Assembly (NCBI GenBank): GCA_003142855.1
Contig: PLNW01000162.1
Coordinates: 1 to 64,000, forward strand
From: Myxococcales bacterium
Lineage (GTDB): Bacteria > Myxococcota_A > Polyangia > Fen-1088
Direction: 5' to 3'
DNA length: 64,000 bases
A model generated the notes under the pieces. It ran no database searches. It was not told where the DNA came from and saw nothing but the letters and a program-made list of their open reading frames with translations. Numbering within the stretch: position 1 is the first letter of the stretch; the number at the start of each line of letters is the position of its first letter. The position numbers were made by a program, and so were the translations under genes. This document shows positions 1 through 8,356 of the stretch, in pieces.

Positions 1-56
1 CAAACCGTTCGGTGCTCTAGAGGGCGTGAGGTGGTTCATTTCGCCAGCGACGTCCC

Positions 57-239
57 GCTGAGAACACAGAGGGGAGAGGGGAGATCACTGAGCCGGAGAG
101 ATGCAGTGATGTTCTGGCGTTCCGAAATAGCCTACGCGGCTCGCGAAAAGGAGCGACGGCAGAGATGGAACGGCAGAAGGGGATCCTCCAATCTGCGATC
201 CGACTCTGTGTGTTCCCCTCTCCCCTCCGTGTTCTCAGC
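57..239. repeat. RE-A copy 1: inverted-repeat-bounded (MITE-like) element
   Basis: The element is bounded by near-perfect 26-bp inverted repeats. The left end begins GCTGAGAACACAGAGGGG and the right end is its reverse complement with one mismatch. Looser symmetry (GTGAGGTG, GCCAGC) extends further out on both sides. There is no transposase frame inside. A second copy with the same ends and a related inner segment (GCCGGAGA ... GCGTTCCGAAA) lies at 8357-8628. The rest of 1-530 holds no gene I can support. Confidence 0.75.
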
Positions 240-363
240 AGAAGCTGGCCGTCGAGACAAATCGGCACCTCACGGCAGGGTTTCGCCATTGATTCTTCTC
301 CGGGACCCGCGCGGCCGCGGCATTACGCGGGCCGCGGCTGCGCGCGGCTCCGGGGGATCAATT

Positions 364-489
364 GTCGCGTGGGGAGCCCGCCGGCTTTGCCGGCGGCGCA
401 CCATCGCGCGAGGCCGAGCGAAGCGAGCGGGGTGGCGGTGGCAGGTGGGGGGCCGAAGGGGTTGGGAACCCTTTGAGGGTTCCCATAAC
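364..489 (-). repeat. RE-B copy 1: multi-hairpin REP-like element
   Basis: Read on the minus strand it contains hairpin GGGAACCCT-caa-AGGGTTCCC, a GC-rich spacer with CGCTCGCTTCGCTCGG, then GCCGCCGGC-aaa-GCCGGCGGG followed by CTCCCCACGCGAC. The same outer hairpins and flanks, with a shorter middle, lie inside ligA at 60384-60460. It ends about 44 bases before the start of the metallo-beta-lactamase gene. The stretch 290-363 before it is also strongly GC-palindromic. Confidence 0.75.
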
Positions 490-532
490 AATTGGCCACG
501 CAACCTCATTGTGCCGCTGTCGATAACTCGGC

Positions 533-1711
533 ATGCGTGCCCTTTTGCTCTTGAGCGAGTTGTTGCTGGCCGGCTGCAGCCTGGTGCCCGCCGGGAAGAT
601 GCCCGCCGTTTCTGGGGCTGAGCCGCCCGGTGGCGGCACCTGGCAGCCTGGCTGGCTCGAAATCCATCACATCGACGCGGGCCAGGCCTGCAGCACGCTG
701 ATCGTGGGGCCGACTGGCCGATCCCTGCTGGTGGATGCGGGTGAAGCCGACTGGCAGGCCGACGACGGCGCCTTGATCGTTGGGCCCTACATCAAGAACG
801 TGCTTGGCTCCGCCCACCTGGACTACGTGCTCATCAGCCACTTTCACTTGGATCATACCGGGTATCCCGGATACGGCGGTCTGTGGCACCTGGTCAACCA
901 GCAGGGCTTCACAGTGGGAAAACTCCTGCATCGCGATTTCACCCACTACTTGGGCGAAGGCGGGGGCACGCTGGCGCGCTGGCGTAGCTATCTCGCCGGC
1001 GAGGGACAGAGCGTGTTGCACCCGGAAGTTGCCACCCTGGGCGCCGGTCAGATCGATCTCGGGCTGGGTGTGACTCTGCGGGTAGTTGCTGTGGATGGCA
1101 ACGGTCTGCTCTTGGCCCAAGCGCCACCCGACGATCCGGCCCCGCCCAGCGAGAACGACTACTCGTTGGCGTTTGTTCTGCGCTTCGGCCTGCTCGACTA
1201 CTTCTCGGGCGGCGATCTTTCGGGGGAGACGCTGGTATCCGAATTCGGCTACTCGTACCACGACATCGAATATGCCGTGGCTCCACTGGCCGGGGACGTC
1301 GACGTCTATCGGGTGAACCACCACGGCAGCGCCCACTCGTCTAGCCCCACCTTCCTGGCCGAGCTGTGGCCCAGGGTCAGCATCATCGAGGTGGGCAATG
1401 ACAACCCTGACGGCCATCCCCACCAGGCCGCGGTTGACCGTCTCGGGGCCACAGGCGTCCTCTACCTCACTGAGCGCGGTGACCCCCAGACCGACCTGCG
1501 CAACGCCCGCGTAGTGGGACATGTGGTGCTGCGCACCGCCGACGGCCTCGACTACTGGGTAGCCGGCGACCACTATGTGGCCACGGATCCGCCTCGAGTC
1601 GACGCGGACGGCGATGGCTACTTCCAGGAAGCGGATCCTGACGACACGTCTCGACTGGTGGTGCCGACGCCCCGCGGCGGCTGCGATCCGGCTCACCAAA
1701 GTTGTCGCTAG
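533..1711 (+). CDS. Secreted lipoprotein with metallo-beta-lactamase fold (ComEC/Rec2-hydrolase-like)
   Basis: The 392-residue product starts with a short hydrophobic signal and a lipobox (LLAGC, Cys15), so it is probably lipid-anchored outside the inner membrane. HFHLDH at residues 103-108 is the HxHxDH metal site of the metallo-beta-lactamase superfamily. The later VNHHGSAHSS resembles the NHHGS/PHHGS motif of ComEC-type hydrolases, so a phosphodiesterase or nuclease activity is more likely than beta-lactamase activity. Near the C-terminus, DADGDGYFQEAD looks like an EF-hand Ca-binding loop. The ATG at 533 is chosen because it directly precedes the signal. The substrate is unknown. Confidence 0.75.
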   Translation: MRALLLLSELLLAGCSLVPAGKMPAVSGAEPPGGGTWQPGWLEIHHIDAGQACSTLIVGPTGRSLLVDAGEADWQADDGALIVGPYIKNVLGSAHLDYVLISHFHLDHTGYPGYGGLWHLVNQQGFTVGKLLHRDFTHYLGEGGGTLARWRSYLAGEGQSVLHPEVATLGAGQIDLGLGVTLRVVAVDGNGLLLAQAPPDDPAPPSENDYSLAFVLRFGLLDYFSGGDLSGETLVSEFGYSYHDIEYAVAPLAGDVDVYRVNHHGSAHSSSPTFLAELWPRVSIIEVGNDNPDGHPHQAAVDRLGATGVLYLTERGDPQTDLRNARVVGHVVLRTADGLDYWVAGDHYVATDPPRVDADGDGYFQEADPDDTSRLVVPTPRGGCDPAHQSCR

Positions 1712-1783
1712 ACGAAACTGGGGGAATGGACATCGTCCCTCAGCCAGCATAAAGATAGTAGCTCTCCGCCAGGAGCTGTATTC

Positions 1784-3553
1784 ATGAAGATGTCCCGCTG
1801 TTTTCTCCCGCCCCTTGTCGCTGTCCTGTCCGTTGTCGCCCTGTCGTCGCAGGCCATGGCTGCCGGGAAGGCCGCCAAGACCCAGGCCACGGTGAACAAG
1901 GTTGTCGAGATCAACAAGCAGGCCCTGGCCCAGATACAGGCAAGCAAGTTCGAGGCCGCGCGTGATGCCCTGTGGGGCGCCATCGCGGTCCTCACCGACG
2001 CGAGCATGGCTGATCACGAGATTGCGGCGCGCACCCACGTGCACCTGGCCGCGGTCTACATGACGGGCTTCAACGACAAGAACAAGGCCATCCGGCAACT
2101 GGTGATGGCCCTCAAGATCAACCCCAGCATCAAGATCACCCCTCAGGTCGAAACGCCGGCCTTGGACGAGGCTCTCGACGCAGCCCGCAATCAGGCCAGC
2201 CTCCCGCCGGGAGATCGGACATCTGCGGCGCCGGCGGTGCCGATGGCGGCGGCACCCGAGAGCACGCCCTCGCCGACTTCAGCCAGCGGTCCTGCGGCTG
2301 GTGGATCCGCCGCTGGAGGCCGTCGCGGGGCCAAGAAGCTGGCGGACGTGGAAGAGCCAGCGCCACCGGCCAAGGCTCCCGAGCCCTTCTACTGTCCGCT
2401 GCCGAGCGAGGTGCCACCCAAGGAGGACATCCTCATCCGTTGTCTCACGCAGAAAGCGCCCAAGCGCTCCACCGCCACGCTCTTCTATCGGGAAAGCGGG
2501 GGTGAGGATTTCACGCCGCTGCCCATGACTCGCTCACCCCAGGGCTGGCTCACGGCGACCGTTCCAGCCGCTGCTGTCACGGGGAACGCATTTCAGTACT
2601 ACTTGGAAGCGAAAATCCCAGGCGTGAAAGAGCCCCTGACCATCGGAAGCTCCGACGGCCCGGACCTGATGCCCATCCTCGACGGTGCCTCGCCTATGAA
2701 CAACAGAACGCTGACGCTCTTGCTGCAAGGCAAGGACACCAGCGCGAAAACCGTGCCGACGGCGGACGACCAGGCCCCGCTGGAGGAAATCAACAAGCAA
2801 TACCAGATCGACGAAGAGCTTCGTAAGTACCATCGCCGTTTGCCCGGTTCGTTCTTCATCGCGGTCGGCGGCGGCTTGGGGGCGACCGACCACGGTCCAG
2901 TCGATCTAGACAGCCACGATATCGGCCCCCTCGGGAAGGTGCTCCATGTCGGCTCGGGTTATTCCCTGGCAAGCCTCTTCCAGCTCGTACCGGAAATTGG
3001 CTATCAGATCACCGACAGGTTTGCCATGTCGCTGCAGGTTCGCTTTCAGTACACGCCTACCGACTCTGCGGGGTGGTTGCCCGCCACCGGCGTGACAACG
3101 CCGCGAACATACGCGCTGGCTTTCTTTCTCCGCGGACAGTACGCCTTCTTCAACGCTGGAAACTTTCAGTTTTTTGGGTCAGGCATCGCGGGTGGAGGCC
3201 AGCGGAGCTTCCTGGGCTACGTGCCAAAGGCGTGCAACTTGTTGGCGTTCAATGCGCATTGCGATGCGGGAACCGGGCATAGCGACACCATCAGCGCAGG
3301 GCCAGTGGCCTTTGGCGCCGGGGCGGGCGTCATGTACCACCTATCGCGCTACCTTGCCCTCTGGTTGGAAGTGCGGGGCATTCTCAGCCCGTCACCGTTC
3401 ATTGGTCTGATCGAGGCCAATGGCGGCTTTGCCTTCGCGTACAAGTTCGACTTCGAGAAGTCGGCCCCGCCACCCGTGCAGGAAACGGTCGGCGGCTGGG
3501 AGAGGCCACCAGAGGAACGGGAAGCGCCGCCTGCCGATGCGCCTTCCGAGTAG
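1784..3553 (+). CDS. Outer-membrane beta-barrel protein with N-terminal helical (TPR-like) region
   Basis: The 589-residue protein has a signal peptide (cleavage near AMA-AGK). Residues 30-140 are helical, with the look of a tetratricopeptide segment (KFEAARDALWGAI ... NKAIRQLVMALKINP). A Pro/Ala-rich linker follows, then a beta-rich domain around 200-290. The C-terminal 240 residues have alternating aromatic/hydrophobic strands typical of an outer-membrane barrel. The architecture resembles lineage-specific myxobacterial proteins of unknown role. It lies 72 bases downstream of the preceding lipoprotein gene, possibly co-expressed. No enzymatic motif is seen. Confidence 0.6.
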   Translation: MKMSRCFLPPLVAVLSVVALSSQAMAAGKAAKTQATVNKVVEINKQALAQIQASKFEAARDALWGAIAVLTDASMADHEIAARTHVHLAAVYMTGFNDKNKAIRQLVMALKINPSIKITPQVETPALDEALDAARNQASLPPGDRTSAAPAVPMAAAPESTPSPTSASGPAAGGSAAGGRRGAKKLADVEEPAPPAKAPEPFYCPLPSEVPPKEDILIRCLTQKAPKRSTATLFYRESGGEDFTPLPMTRSPQGWLTATVPAAAVTGNAFQYYLEAKIPGVKEPLTIGSSDGPDLMPILDGASPMNNRTLTLLLQGKDTSAKTVPTADDQAPLEEINKQYQIDEELRKYHRRLPGSFFIAVGGGLGATDHGPVDLDSHDIGPLGKVLHVGSGYSLASLFQLVPEIGYQITDRFAMSLQVRFQYTPTDSAGWLPATGVTTPRTYALAFFLRGQYAFFNAGNFQFFGSGIAGGGQRSFLGYVPKACNLLAFNAHCDAGTGHSDTISAGPVAFGAGAGVMYHLSRYLALWLEVRGILSPSPFIGLIEANGGFAFAYKFDFEKSAPPPVQETVGGWERPPEEREAPPADAPSE

Positions 3554-3571
3554 CTGCGGCGGGCGAGGCTC

Positions 3572-4633
3572 GTGGAGATCCAGGCGCATCTGATCGAGGC
3601 GCGGGTTCTGCCCTGCTACCTGGGCCTGGACGGCGCGCAGGTCATGCCTCTGGGCAGAGGACTGGTCAACCAGACCTACCTGGTCAGCCGCGGCCAGGTT
3701 CGCTTCGTGCTGCAGCGGCTGAATCCGGTCTTCTCCGCCGCCGTGAACGACAATATCGACGCGGTTACGCGGCGACTGGCCGACCTGGGCATGGCCACCC
3801 CGCGTCTGGTCCCGGCCCGGGACGGCCTCTTGTCGGTCGACCTAGGGTCCGAGGCTGGGGTCTGGCGGCTGCAAACTTACGTCGATGGTGTGTCATTCGA
3901 TGCAGTGGCCAGCCTGGGCCAGGCGCGCGCTGCGGGCGGCCTGGTGGCGCATTTTCATCGGGCGCTCGACGGAATGCACCGCGAGTTCAGCGGCATGCGG
4001 CCGGGCGTGCACGACACCGCCCTGCACATGGCCAGGCTGCGCGAGGCGCTGGATGGCCGCCGGGATCATCGCCTCTTTCGAGACGTGAACGCCCTGGCCG
4101 CGGATCTGTTCGCCGCCGTCGCTGACCTGCCGCCCTTGCCCAGCCTGCCCCCGTGCGTGTGCCATGGCGATCCCAAGCTGAACAACATCTTGTTTGCCGG
4201 TCGCGAGCCGCCCGCGGCCGAGCAGGCGGTATGCCTCATCGACCTGGACACGGTGGGACCCATGGCGCTGGCGCATGAGTTGGGGGATGCATGGCGGTCG
4301 TGGTGCAACCGCAGCCCCGAGGACGCCAGCCAAGCCAAGTTCGATGTGGAGATCTTCCGGGCCTCCTTCGAAGGTTTCCACGATGCCCTGGGCCGAACCC
4401 TTGGCGCCCACGAGCGTCGCGCCTGTCTGCACGGGGTCGAATGGATCAGCCTCGAGTTGGCGGCGCGCTTCGCGGCCGATGCCTTGCTGGAATCGTACTT
4501 CGGCTGGGCGCCCGAACGCTACCCCGGTCGGGGCGAGCACAACCTGGCGCGCGCGCACGGACAATGGGCGCTGCACCGGGCGGTGTGTGCGACCCGGGGC
4601 GAACGGGCCAGCATCCTCGAAATTGAGATCTGA
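3572..4633 (+). CDS. APH-fold phosphotransferase (sugar/choline kinase-like)
   Basis: The 353-residue protein belongs to the aminoglycoside phosphotransferase superfamily. The Brenner-type catalytic motif HGDPKLNN sits at 198-205 and the metal-binding DLDT at 224-227. The N-terminal GLVNQTYLV resembles the phosphate-binding hairpin. The pattern is like N-acetylhexosamine 1-kinase or choline-kinase-like proteins, which phosphorylate small alcohols or sugars with ATP. Antibiotic resistance is not implied. The start is a GTG, 18 bases after the preceding stop, suggesting co-transcription. The substrate cannot be read from sequence. Confidence 0.75.
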   Translation: MEIQAHLIEARVLPCYLGLDGAQVMPLGRGLVNQTYLVSRGQVRFVLQRLNPVFSAAVNDNIDAVTRRLADLGMATPRLVPARDGLLSVDLGSEAGVWRLQTYVDGVSFDAVASLGQARAAGGLVAHFHRALDGMHREFSGMRPGVHDTALHMARLREALDGRRDHRLFRDVNALAADLFAAVADLPPLPSLPPCVCHGDPKLNNILFAGREPPAAEQAVCLIDLDTVGPMALAHELGDAWRSWCNRSPEDASQAKFDVEIFRASFEGFHDALGRTLGAHERRACLHGVEWISLELAARFAADALLESYFGWAPERYPGRGEHNLARAHGQWALHRAVCATRGERASILEIEI

Positions 4634-4702
4634 CGGCCTGGGGAAGAACAGCCCCTGTCCCTGTACGCGCTGGGACTGGCTCGCGCCACGGGGTATGTGT
4701 GG

Positions 4703-4736
4703 TATCATAGCTATCCGAATCAACATGGAGATGTTG
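4703..4736 (+). promoter_or_regulatory. Promoter/operator region of the toxin-antitoxin pair; Shine-Dalgarno in a palindrome
   Basis: TATCAT at 4703-4708 is a plausible -10 element. CAACAT-ggag-ATGTTG at 4721-4736 is a perfect 6-4-6 inverted repeat whose loop GGAG is the Shine-Dalgarno for the antitoxin ATG at 4739. Ribbon-helix-helix antitoxins usually bind short palindromes near their own promoter, so this is a candidate autoregulatory operator. It could also act as an RNA hairpin hiding the ribosome site. Confidence 0.5.
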
Positions 4737-4738
4737 AC

Positions 4739-4972
4739 ATGAGAACCGTTCAGATGACGCTTGATGAGGCTCTTGTCCAGACGGTGGACAGGGTCGCCCG
4801 CGACTTGCACACCACGCGATCGGCCTTCACACGCGAAGCCCTCAAGCAGGCCATTGCTCGCAACAAGATCGAGAAGCTCGAGGCCAAACACCGTCAGGGC
4901 TATTCGCGCAAACCAGCGAGCGTCGACGAATCCGCTGTCTGGGAGAAGGAGCAAGTGTGGGGTGACGAATGA
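4739..4972 (+). CDS. Ribbon-helix-helix antitoxin (MazE/CopG type)
   Basis: The 77-residue protein opens with a beta strand MRTVQMTLDEALV and helices DRVARDL and SAFTREALKQAI, the ribbon-helix-helix DNA-binding layout. A charged C-terminal tail (KLEAKHRQGYSRKPASVDES...) is expected to wrap and block the toxin. The ATG at 4739 is preferred over an in-frame upstream GTG because GGAG lies 8 bases before it. The stop overlaps the toxin start (ATGA), giving translational coupling as in MazEF operons. Confidence 0.85.
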   Translation: MRTVQMTLDEALVQTVDRVARDLHTTRSAFTREALKQAIARNKIEKLEAKHRQGYSRKPASVDESAVWEKEQVWGDE

Positions 4973-5286
4973 AACGGGGAGAGGTTCGCTGGTACAAATT
5001 CGGCAAGCCTGACAAGAACCGCCCTGTTGTGATTCTGACTCGTGATTCCATTATCCCCTACATCGGCGAGGTGACGGTGGCGCCGGTCACGTCCACGGTG
5101 CGGGACATCCCCAGTGAAGTGCTGTTGGGCAGGGCCGATGGCATGCCGAGAGATTGCGCGATCAACTGCGACCACCTACAGACGGTCGCCCAGAGCAAGA
5201 TCGGTCCTCTGGTCGCCTCACTCTCCCCTGGCAAGCTGCATGAAGTGCGCAGGGCCGTGGCCTTCGCTCTCGCCCTGATGGAGTGA
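4969..5286 (+). CDS. MazF/PemK-family endoribonuclease toxin
   Basis: The 105-residue protein matches the MazF/PemK fold. MKRGEVRWYKFG at the start contains the RGEVW-like strand, KNRPVVILTRD is the usual second strand with the catalytic-loop Arg, and VTVAPVTSTVR follows. The family cleaves single-stranded mRNA at short motifs. NCDHLQTVAQSKIGP corresponds to the conserved hydrophobic strand containing the D-x-x-x-T element. It overlaps the antitoxin by four bases. Length is normal for the family. It converges on the aromatic fusion gene with a 13-base gap. Confidence 0.9.
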   Translation: MKRGEVRWYKFGKPDKNRPVVILTRDSIIPYIGEVTVAPVTSTVRDIPSEVLLGRADGMPRDCAINCDHLQTVAQSKIGPLVASLSPGKLHEVRRAVAFALALME

Positions 5287-5299
5287 TCGCAGCGCGATC

Positions 5300-7360
5300 C
5301 TACACGCGCACGCGGCTGAGGCCTTCCATGAGGGCCTTGAACCCCGGGAAGTCCAGACTCTGGTCGCCGTCGGACAGCGCCTGGTCGGGGTTGGGGTGGA
5401 CCTCGACGCTGATGCCATGGGCGCCGCAAGCGCGCGCGGCCCAGGCCATGGGCGCCACGTAGGGACGCTTGCCGGTGCCGTGGCTGGGATCCACCACGAT
5501 GGGCAGGTGGGTGCGCTCGCGCAGCACCACCACGGCAGACAGATCCAGCGTGTTGCGGGTGGCGCTCTCGAAGGTTCGAATGCCTCGTTCGCACAGGATG
5601 ACTTGGCCGTTTCCCTGCGCCAGGATGTACTCGGCGGCCGCCAGCCACTCCTCGATGGTGCTCGACAGGCCGCGCTTGAGCAGCACGGGCCGGTCCACCT
5701 TTCCCACCGCTGACAGCAGCGGGAAGTTTTGCATGTTGCGCGCGCCGATCTGCAGGATGTCGGACTTCTCAGCCACCACGCGCACCTGCTCGATGGTCAT
5801 CACTTCGGTGATGATGGGCAGGCCAGCGGCCTTGCCGGCAGCGGCCAGCAGATCCAGACCCTCGCGGCCCAGCCCCTGGAAGGCATACGGGCCGGTGCGC
5901 GGCTTGAACACGCCCCCGCGCAAGATGTGGGCGCCTTGCTCGCGCACGTACAGGGCGGTGCGGTTGATCTGGTCTTCCGATTCGACCGAGCAAGGGCCGG
6001 CAATGACCACGAAGCCGGTGCCACCGATGAGCAGCGAGCCCACGCGGATGACGGTGTCCTCGGGATGGGTGGCGCGGTCTGCGAGTCGATAGTGTTTGGA
6101 GGCGCGCGCGACCGGCGGACTGGGCGCGGGTCGACCAGCGGACGTTGCGGTGGGCGATGCCTCGACGGGCGTGATCTCGGATGCCTCGGGCAGGACGGTG
6201 GTTTGGGCCTCGGCGGGCGTGGCTTTGGCGGGATAGCAGCCGAGGATCTTCAAGTAGAGCGCCTCGCTGCGCAGGGCTTCGAGCGCCAAGGCGGCCCTTT
6301 CTTCAGCCACGTTGCCCTCGAAGTCGATGAAGAACATGTACTCCCAGGGACGGTTGGGTCGTGGCCGCGATTCCAGCTTGGTCATGCTCAGCCCGTACTC
6401 CGCCAGGATGTGCAGGCAGCGGAGCAACGCGCCCTTTTCGTGTCGGGTGGAAAGGATCAGGCTGGTCTTGCACGGCACGCGGACATCCACGGAAACTGGG
6501 GCGCGGGCCAGCGCCACGTAGCGCATGAGGATCTCGTCCTGGTTGCCCACGTTGCGGTTCAAGATGTGCAGCTCGTGCGCCGCCGCAGCCTCGGGCGAGC
6601 CGATGGCGGCCAGGGTGGGATCCTTGGCTTCGGCCACGGCCCGCATGGCTTCCCGCGTGTCGAGGAAAGGCTCCGCGCGAGCCTGCGGCAAAGCCGAAAC
6701 GAAGGCTGAGCACTGATCGAGGGCCAGGGGATGAGACAGGATCCGTCGCAGCGCGGAGGCGGGCGCATCGGCGGTGGCCGCCAAGCACAGCTCGACCCGG
6801 TACGACTCCTCGCCCACGATGTGCAGGTCCTGCTCGCGGAGCACGTCGTACACCTGATTGATGCTGCCCGCGACGGTGTTCTCGATGGGCAGCAAAGCAA
6901 GATCGACCGCAGCGGATGCCAACGAGTCGATCACCAGTTTGAGAGTGGGCAAGCCCACGAAGCGGCCGCGCAGGTTCTGGCTGGCCAGGTACTGCTCGGC
7001 GGCCAGGTTGTTGTAGGTGAGCGGCGAGCCCTGGTAGCCGACCGAAACCTCCGAGGCTTCGCCCTCGATGCCAGCCAGCGAGGCTATCTGGCGACTGACC
7101 GAGTAGCTGATGATCTCGGAGAAGATCTTGCGTGCCAACGGAGCCGACAGCCCCAGCGATTGAGCCAAAGTCTCGACGCGGGCCAACACCTCGCGCTCAC
7201 GTTCCGGATCCCGGATGGCCTGGGTCGAGCCGGCCTTCTCCTTGGCGATGAGGCCGACCGTCTCCAGTCGCTTGGCCAGCAGGCGGACCATGTCGTCGTC
7301 CACCTGGTTGAGACGTTGGCGCAATTCCTTCAGGCCGGGCTTTGGGGTTTCGCTGCTCAT
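5300..7360 (-). CDS. Chorismate mutase / prephenate dehydratase-like (degenerate) + ACT / DAHP synthase fusion
   Basis: The 686-residue protein carries three aromatic-pathway modules. Residues 8-95 are an AroQ chorismate mutase (RLNQVDDDMVRLL, AKEK, DPERER). Residues 105-287 are prephenate-dehydratase-like and keep ENTVAGSIN and SHPLALDQ, but the essential TRF motif reads MRY at 279-281 and the N-terminal GxxGTFS-like motif reads GSPLTYN. Residues 298-375 are an ACT domain with KGALL and KLESRP, the phenylalanine-binding signature. After a Pro/Ala linker, 432-680 is a complete type I-beta DAHP synthase (IAGPCSVES, GGVFKPRT, GARNMQN, LLKRG, DPSHGTGKR). It probably makes DAHP with feedback from prephenate, chorismate or Phe. 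The dehydratase part is likely regulatory, since an intact PheA lies at 8664. Confidence 0.9.
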   Translation of the reverse strand: MSSETPKPGLKELRQRLNQVDDDMVRLLAKRLETVGLIAKEKAGSTQAIRDPEREREVLARVETLAQSLGLSAPLARKIFSEIISYSVSRQIASLAGIEGEASEVSVGYQGSPLTYNNLAAEQYLASQNLRGRFVGLPTLKLVIDSLASAAVDLALLPIENTVAGSINQVYDVLREQDLHIVGEESYRVELCLAATADAPASALRRILSHPLALDQCSAFVSALPQARAEPFLDTREAMRAVAEAKDPTLAAIGSPEAAAAHELHILNRNVGNQDEILMRYVALARAPVSVDVRVPCKTSLILSTRHEKGALLRCLHILAEYGLSMTKLESRPRPNRPWEYMFFIDFEGNVAEERAALALEALRSEALYLKILGCYPAKATPAEAQTTVLPEASEITPVEASPTATSAGRPAPSPPVARASKHYRLADRATHPEDTVIRVGSLLIGGTGFVVIAGPCSVESEDQINRTALYVREQGAHILRGGVFKPRTGPYAFQGLGREGLDLLAAAGKAAGLPIITEVMTIEQVRVVAEKSDILQIGARNMQNFPLLSAVGKVDRPVLLKRGLSSTIEEWLAAAEYILAQGNGQVILCERGIRTFESATRNTLDLSAVVVLRERTHLPIVVDPSHGTGKRPYVAPMAWAARACGAHGISVEVHPNPDQALSDGDQSLDFPGFKALMEGLSRVRV

Positions 7361-7420
7361 GCGGGTGCAAGCTTATCAGGTGGCGGTGCATCGGCACACA
7401 TTGGCGGATCCGTTGGCCGT

Positions 7421-8314
7421 CTACGGCGGCGAGACTGCCATGCCCATGGCGTGATAGCCCTTGTCGACGTAGACGGTGCTGCCGGTGATGCCCGAGGCGA
7501 GCGGGCTCGACAGAAAGGCCGCGGCTGCGCCCACCTCGGCCGCTGTGATGGCCTCGGGCAAGGGCGAGTTGGCGCGGCAGTAGTCGATCATCTGTTGGAT
7601 CGAGCCGATGGCGCTGGCTGCGCGCGAGGCCCAGGGGCCGGCGGAGATCACGTTCACACGCAATCCCCACTTGCGGCCGGCCTCGAAGGCGAGCACGCGG
7701 GCGTCGCTTTCCAGCGCAGCCTTGGCCGAGGCCATGCCGCCCCCGTAGCCAGGCACCACGCGCTGGCTGGCGAGGTAGGACAGCGCCAGGAAAGAACCGC
7801 CCGGCCGAACCAGCGGGCCCAGCCGCTGCACCATGGAGGCGAAGGAGAAGCTGCTCGTTCCCACCGCAGCCAGGTATCCCTTGCGACTGGTTTCGAGGAG
7901 CGGCTTCTTCACTTCGGGGCCGTTGGCCAGGCTGTGCACGACGATGTCCAGGCACGACTCGCCGAAGTCCGCGCGCAGTCGATCCGTCAGACCCGCGATG
8001 CTGAAATCGCCGCAGTCGCGATAGCGCCGGTGCTCGCGCACAGCGGACGGGACATCGGCGTCGCTGTCGAAGTCGGCGTCCATGGGCCAGATGCGTTCGA
8101 AGGCGAGCTTGCTTCCGTCTGCCAGTCGCAGCGACTCGTCGAGCTTGCCTCGTTCGAGCAAGGAGCGGAAGATCCCCAGCACCGGCGGCCAGGTGGCCAG
8201 GCAGATGGTCGCGCCAGCCTCGGCCAGCGCCTTGGCGATAGCAAAGCCGAAGCCGCTGTCATCAGCCACCCCAGCGACCAGGGCACGCTTCCCTGTGAGA
8301 TCAATGTTGAGCAT
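7421..8314 (-). CDS. fabI: Enoyl-[acyl-carrier-protein] reductase, plant/cyanobacterial-like FabI
   Basis: The 297-residue short-chain-dehydrogenase-fold enzyme reduces trans-2-enoyl-ACP with NADH in fatty-acid elongation. The N-terminus LTGKRALVAGVADDSGFGFA is the FabI nucleotide-binding segment. SYLASQRVVPGYGGGM followed by SAKAAL gives the Tyr-x6-Lys pair. The long insert after CLATWPPVLGIF and the GYGGGMASAK motif match the plant/chlamydial branch rather than E. coli FabI. The ATG at 8314 is chosen because the family begins there; a second ATG at 8323 is possible, and upstream sequence is repeat RE-A. It lies 60 bases upstream of the aromatic fusion gene on the same strand. Confidence 0.9.
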   Translation of the reverse strand: MLNIDLTGKRALVAGVADDSGFGFAIAKALAEAGATICLATWPPVLGIFRSLLERGKLDESLRLADGSKLAFERIWPMDADFDSDADVPSAVREHRRYRDCGDFSIAGLTDRLRADFGESCLDIVVHSLANGPEVKKPLLETSRKGYLAAVGTSSFSFASMVQRLGPLVRPGGSFLALSYLASQRVVPGYGGGMASAKAALESDARVLAFEAGRKWGLRVNVISAGPWASRAASAIGSIQQMIDYCRANSPLPEAITAAEVGAAAAFLSSPLASGITGSTVYVDKGYHAMGMAVSPP

Positions 8315-8356
8315 TCTGCACATGGTTTCGTGGGTTTTGTCTGCCGTCAAGTCATT

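Noticed and set aside
57..239. Insertion sequence
   Set aside because: Inverted ends are clear but the interior is under 200 bases and has no transposase.
506..2098. 530-codon minus-strand frame
   Set aside because: Antisense of the metallo-beta-lactamase gene and the start of the outer-membrane protein gene; no motif or plausible start.
3572..4633. Aminoglycoside resistance gene
   Set aside because: Only the general kinase fold is shared; residues specific to resistance enzymes are not recognised.
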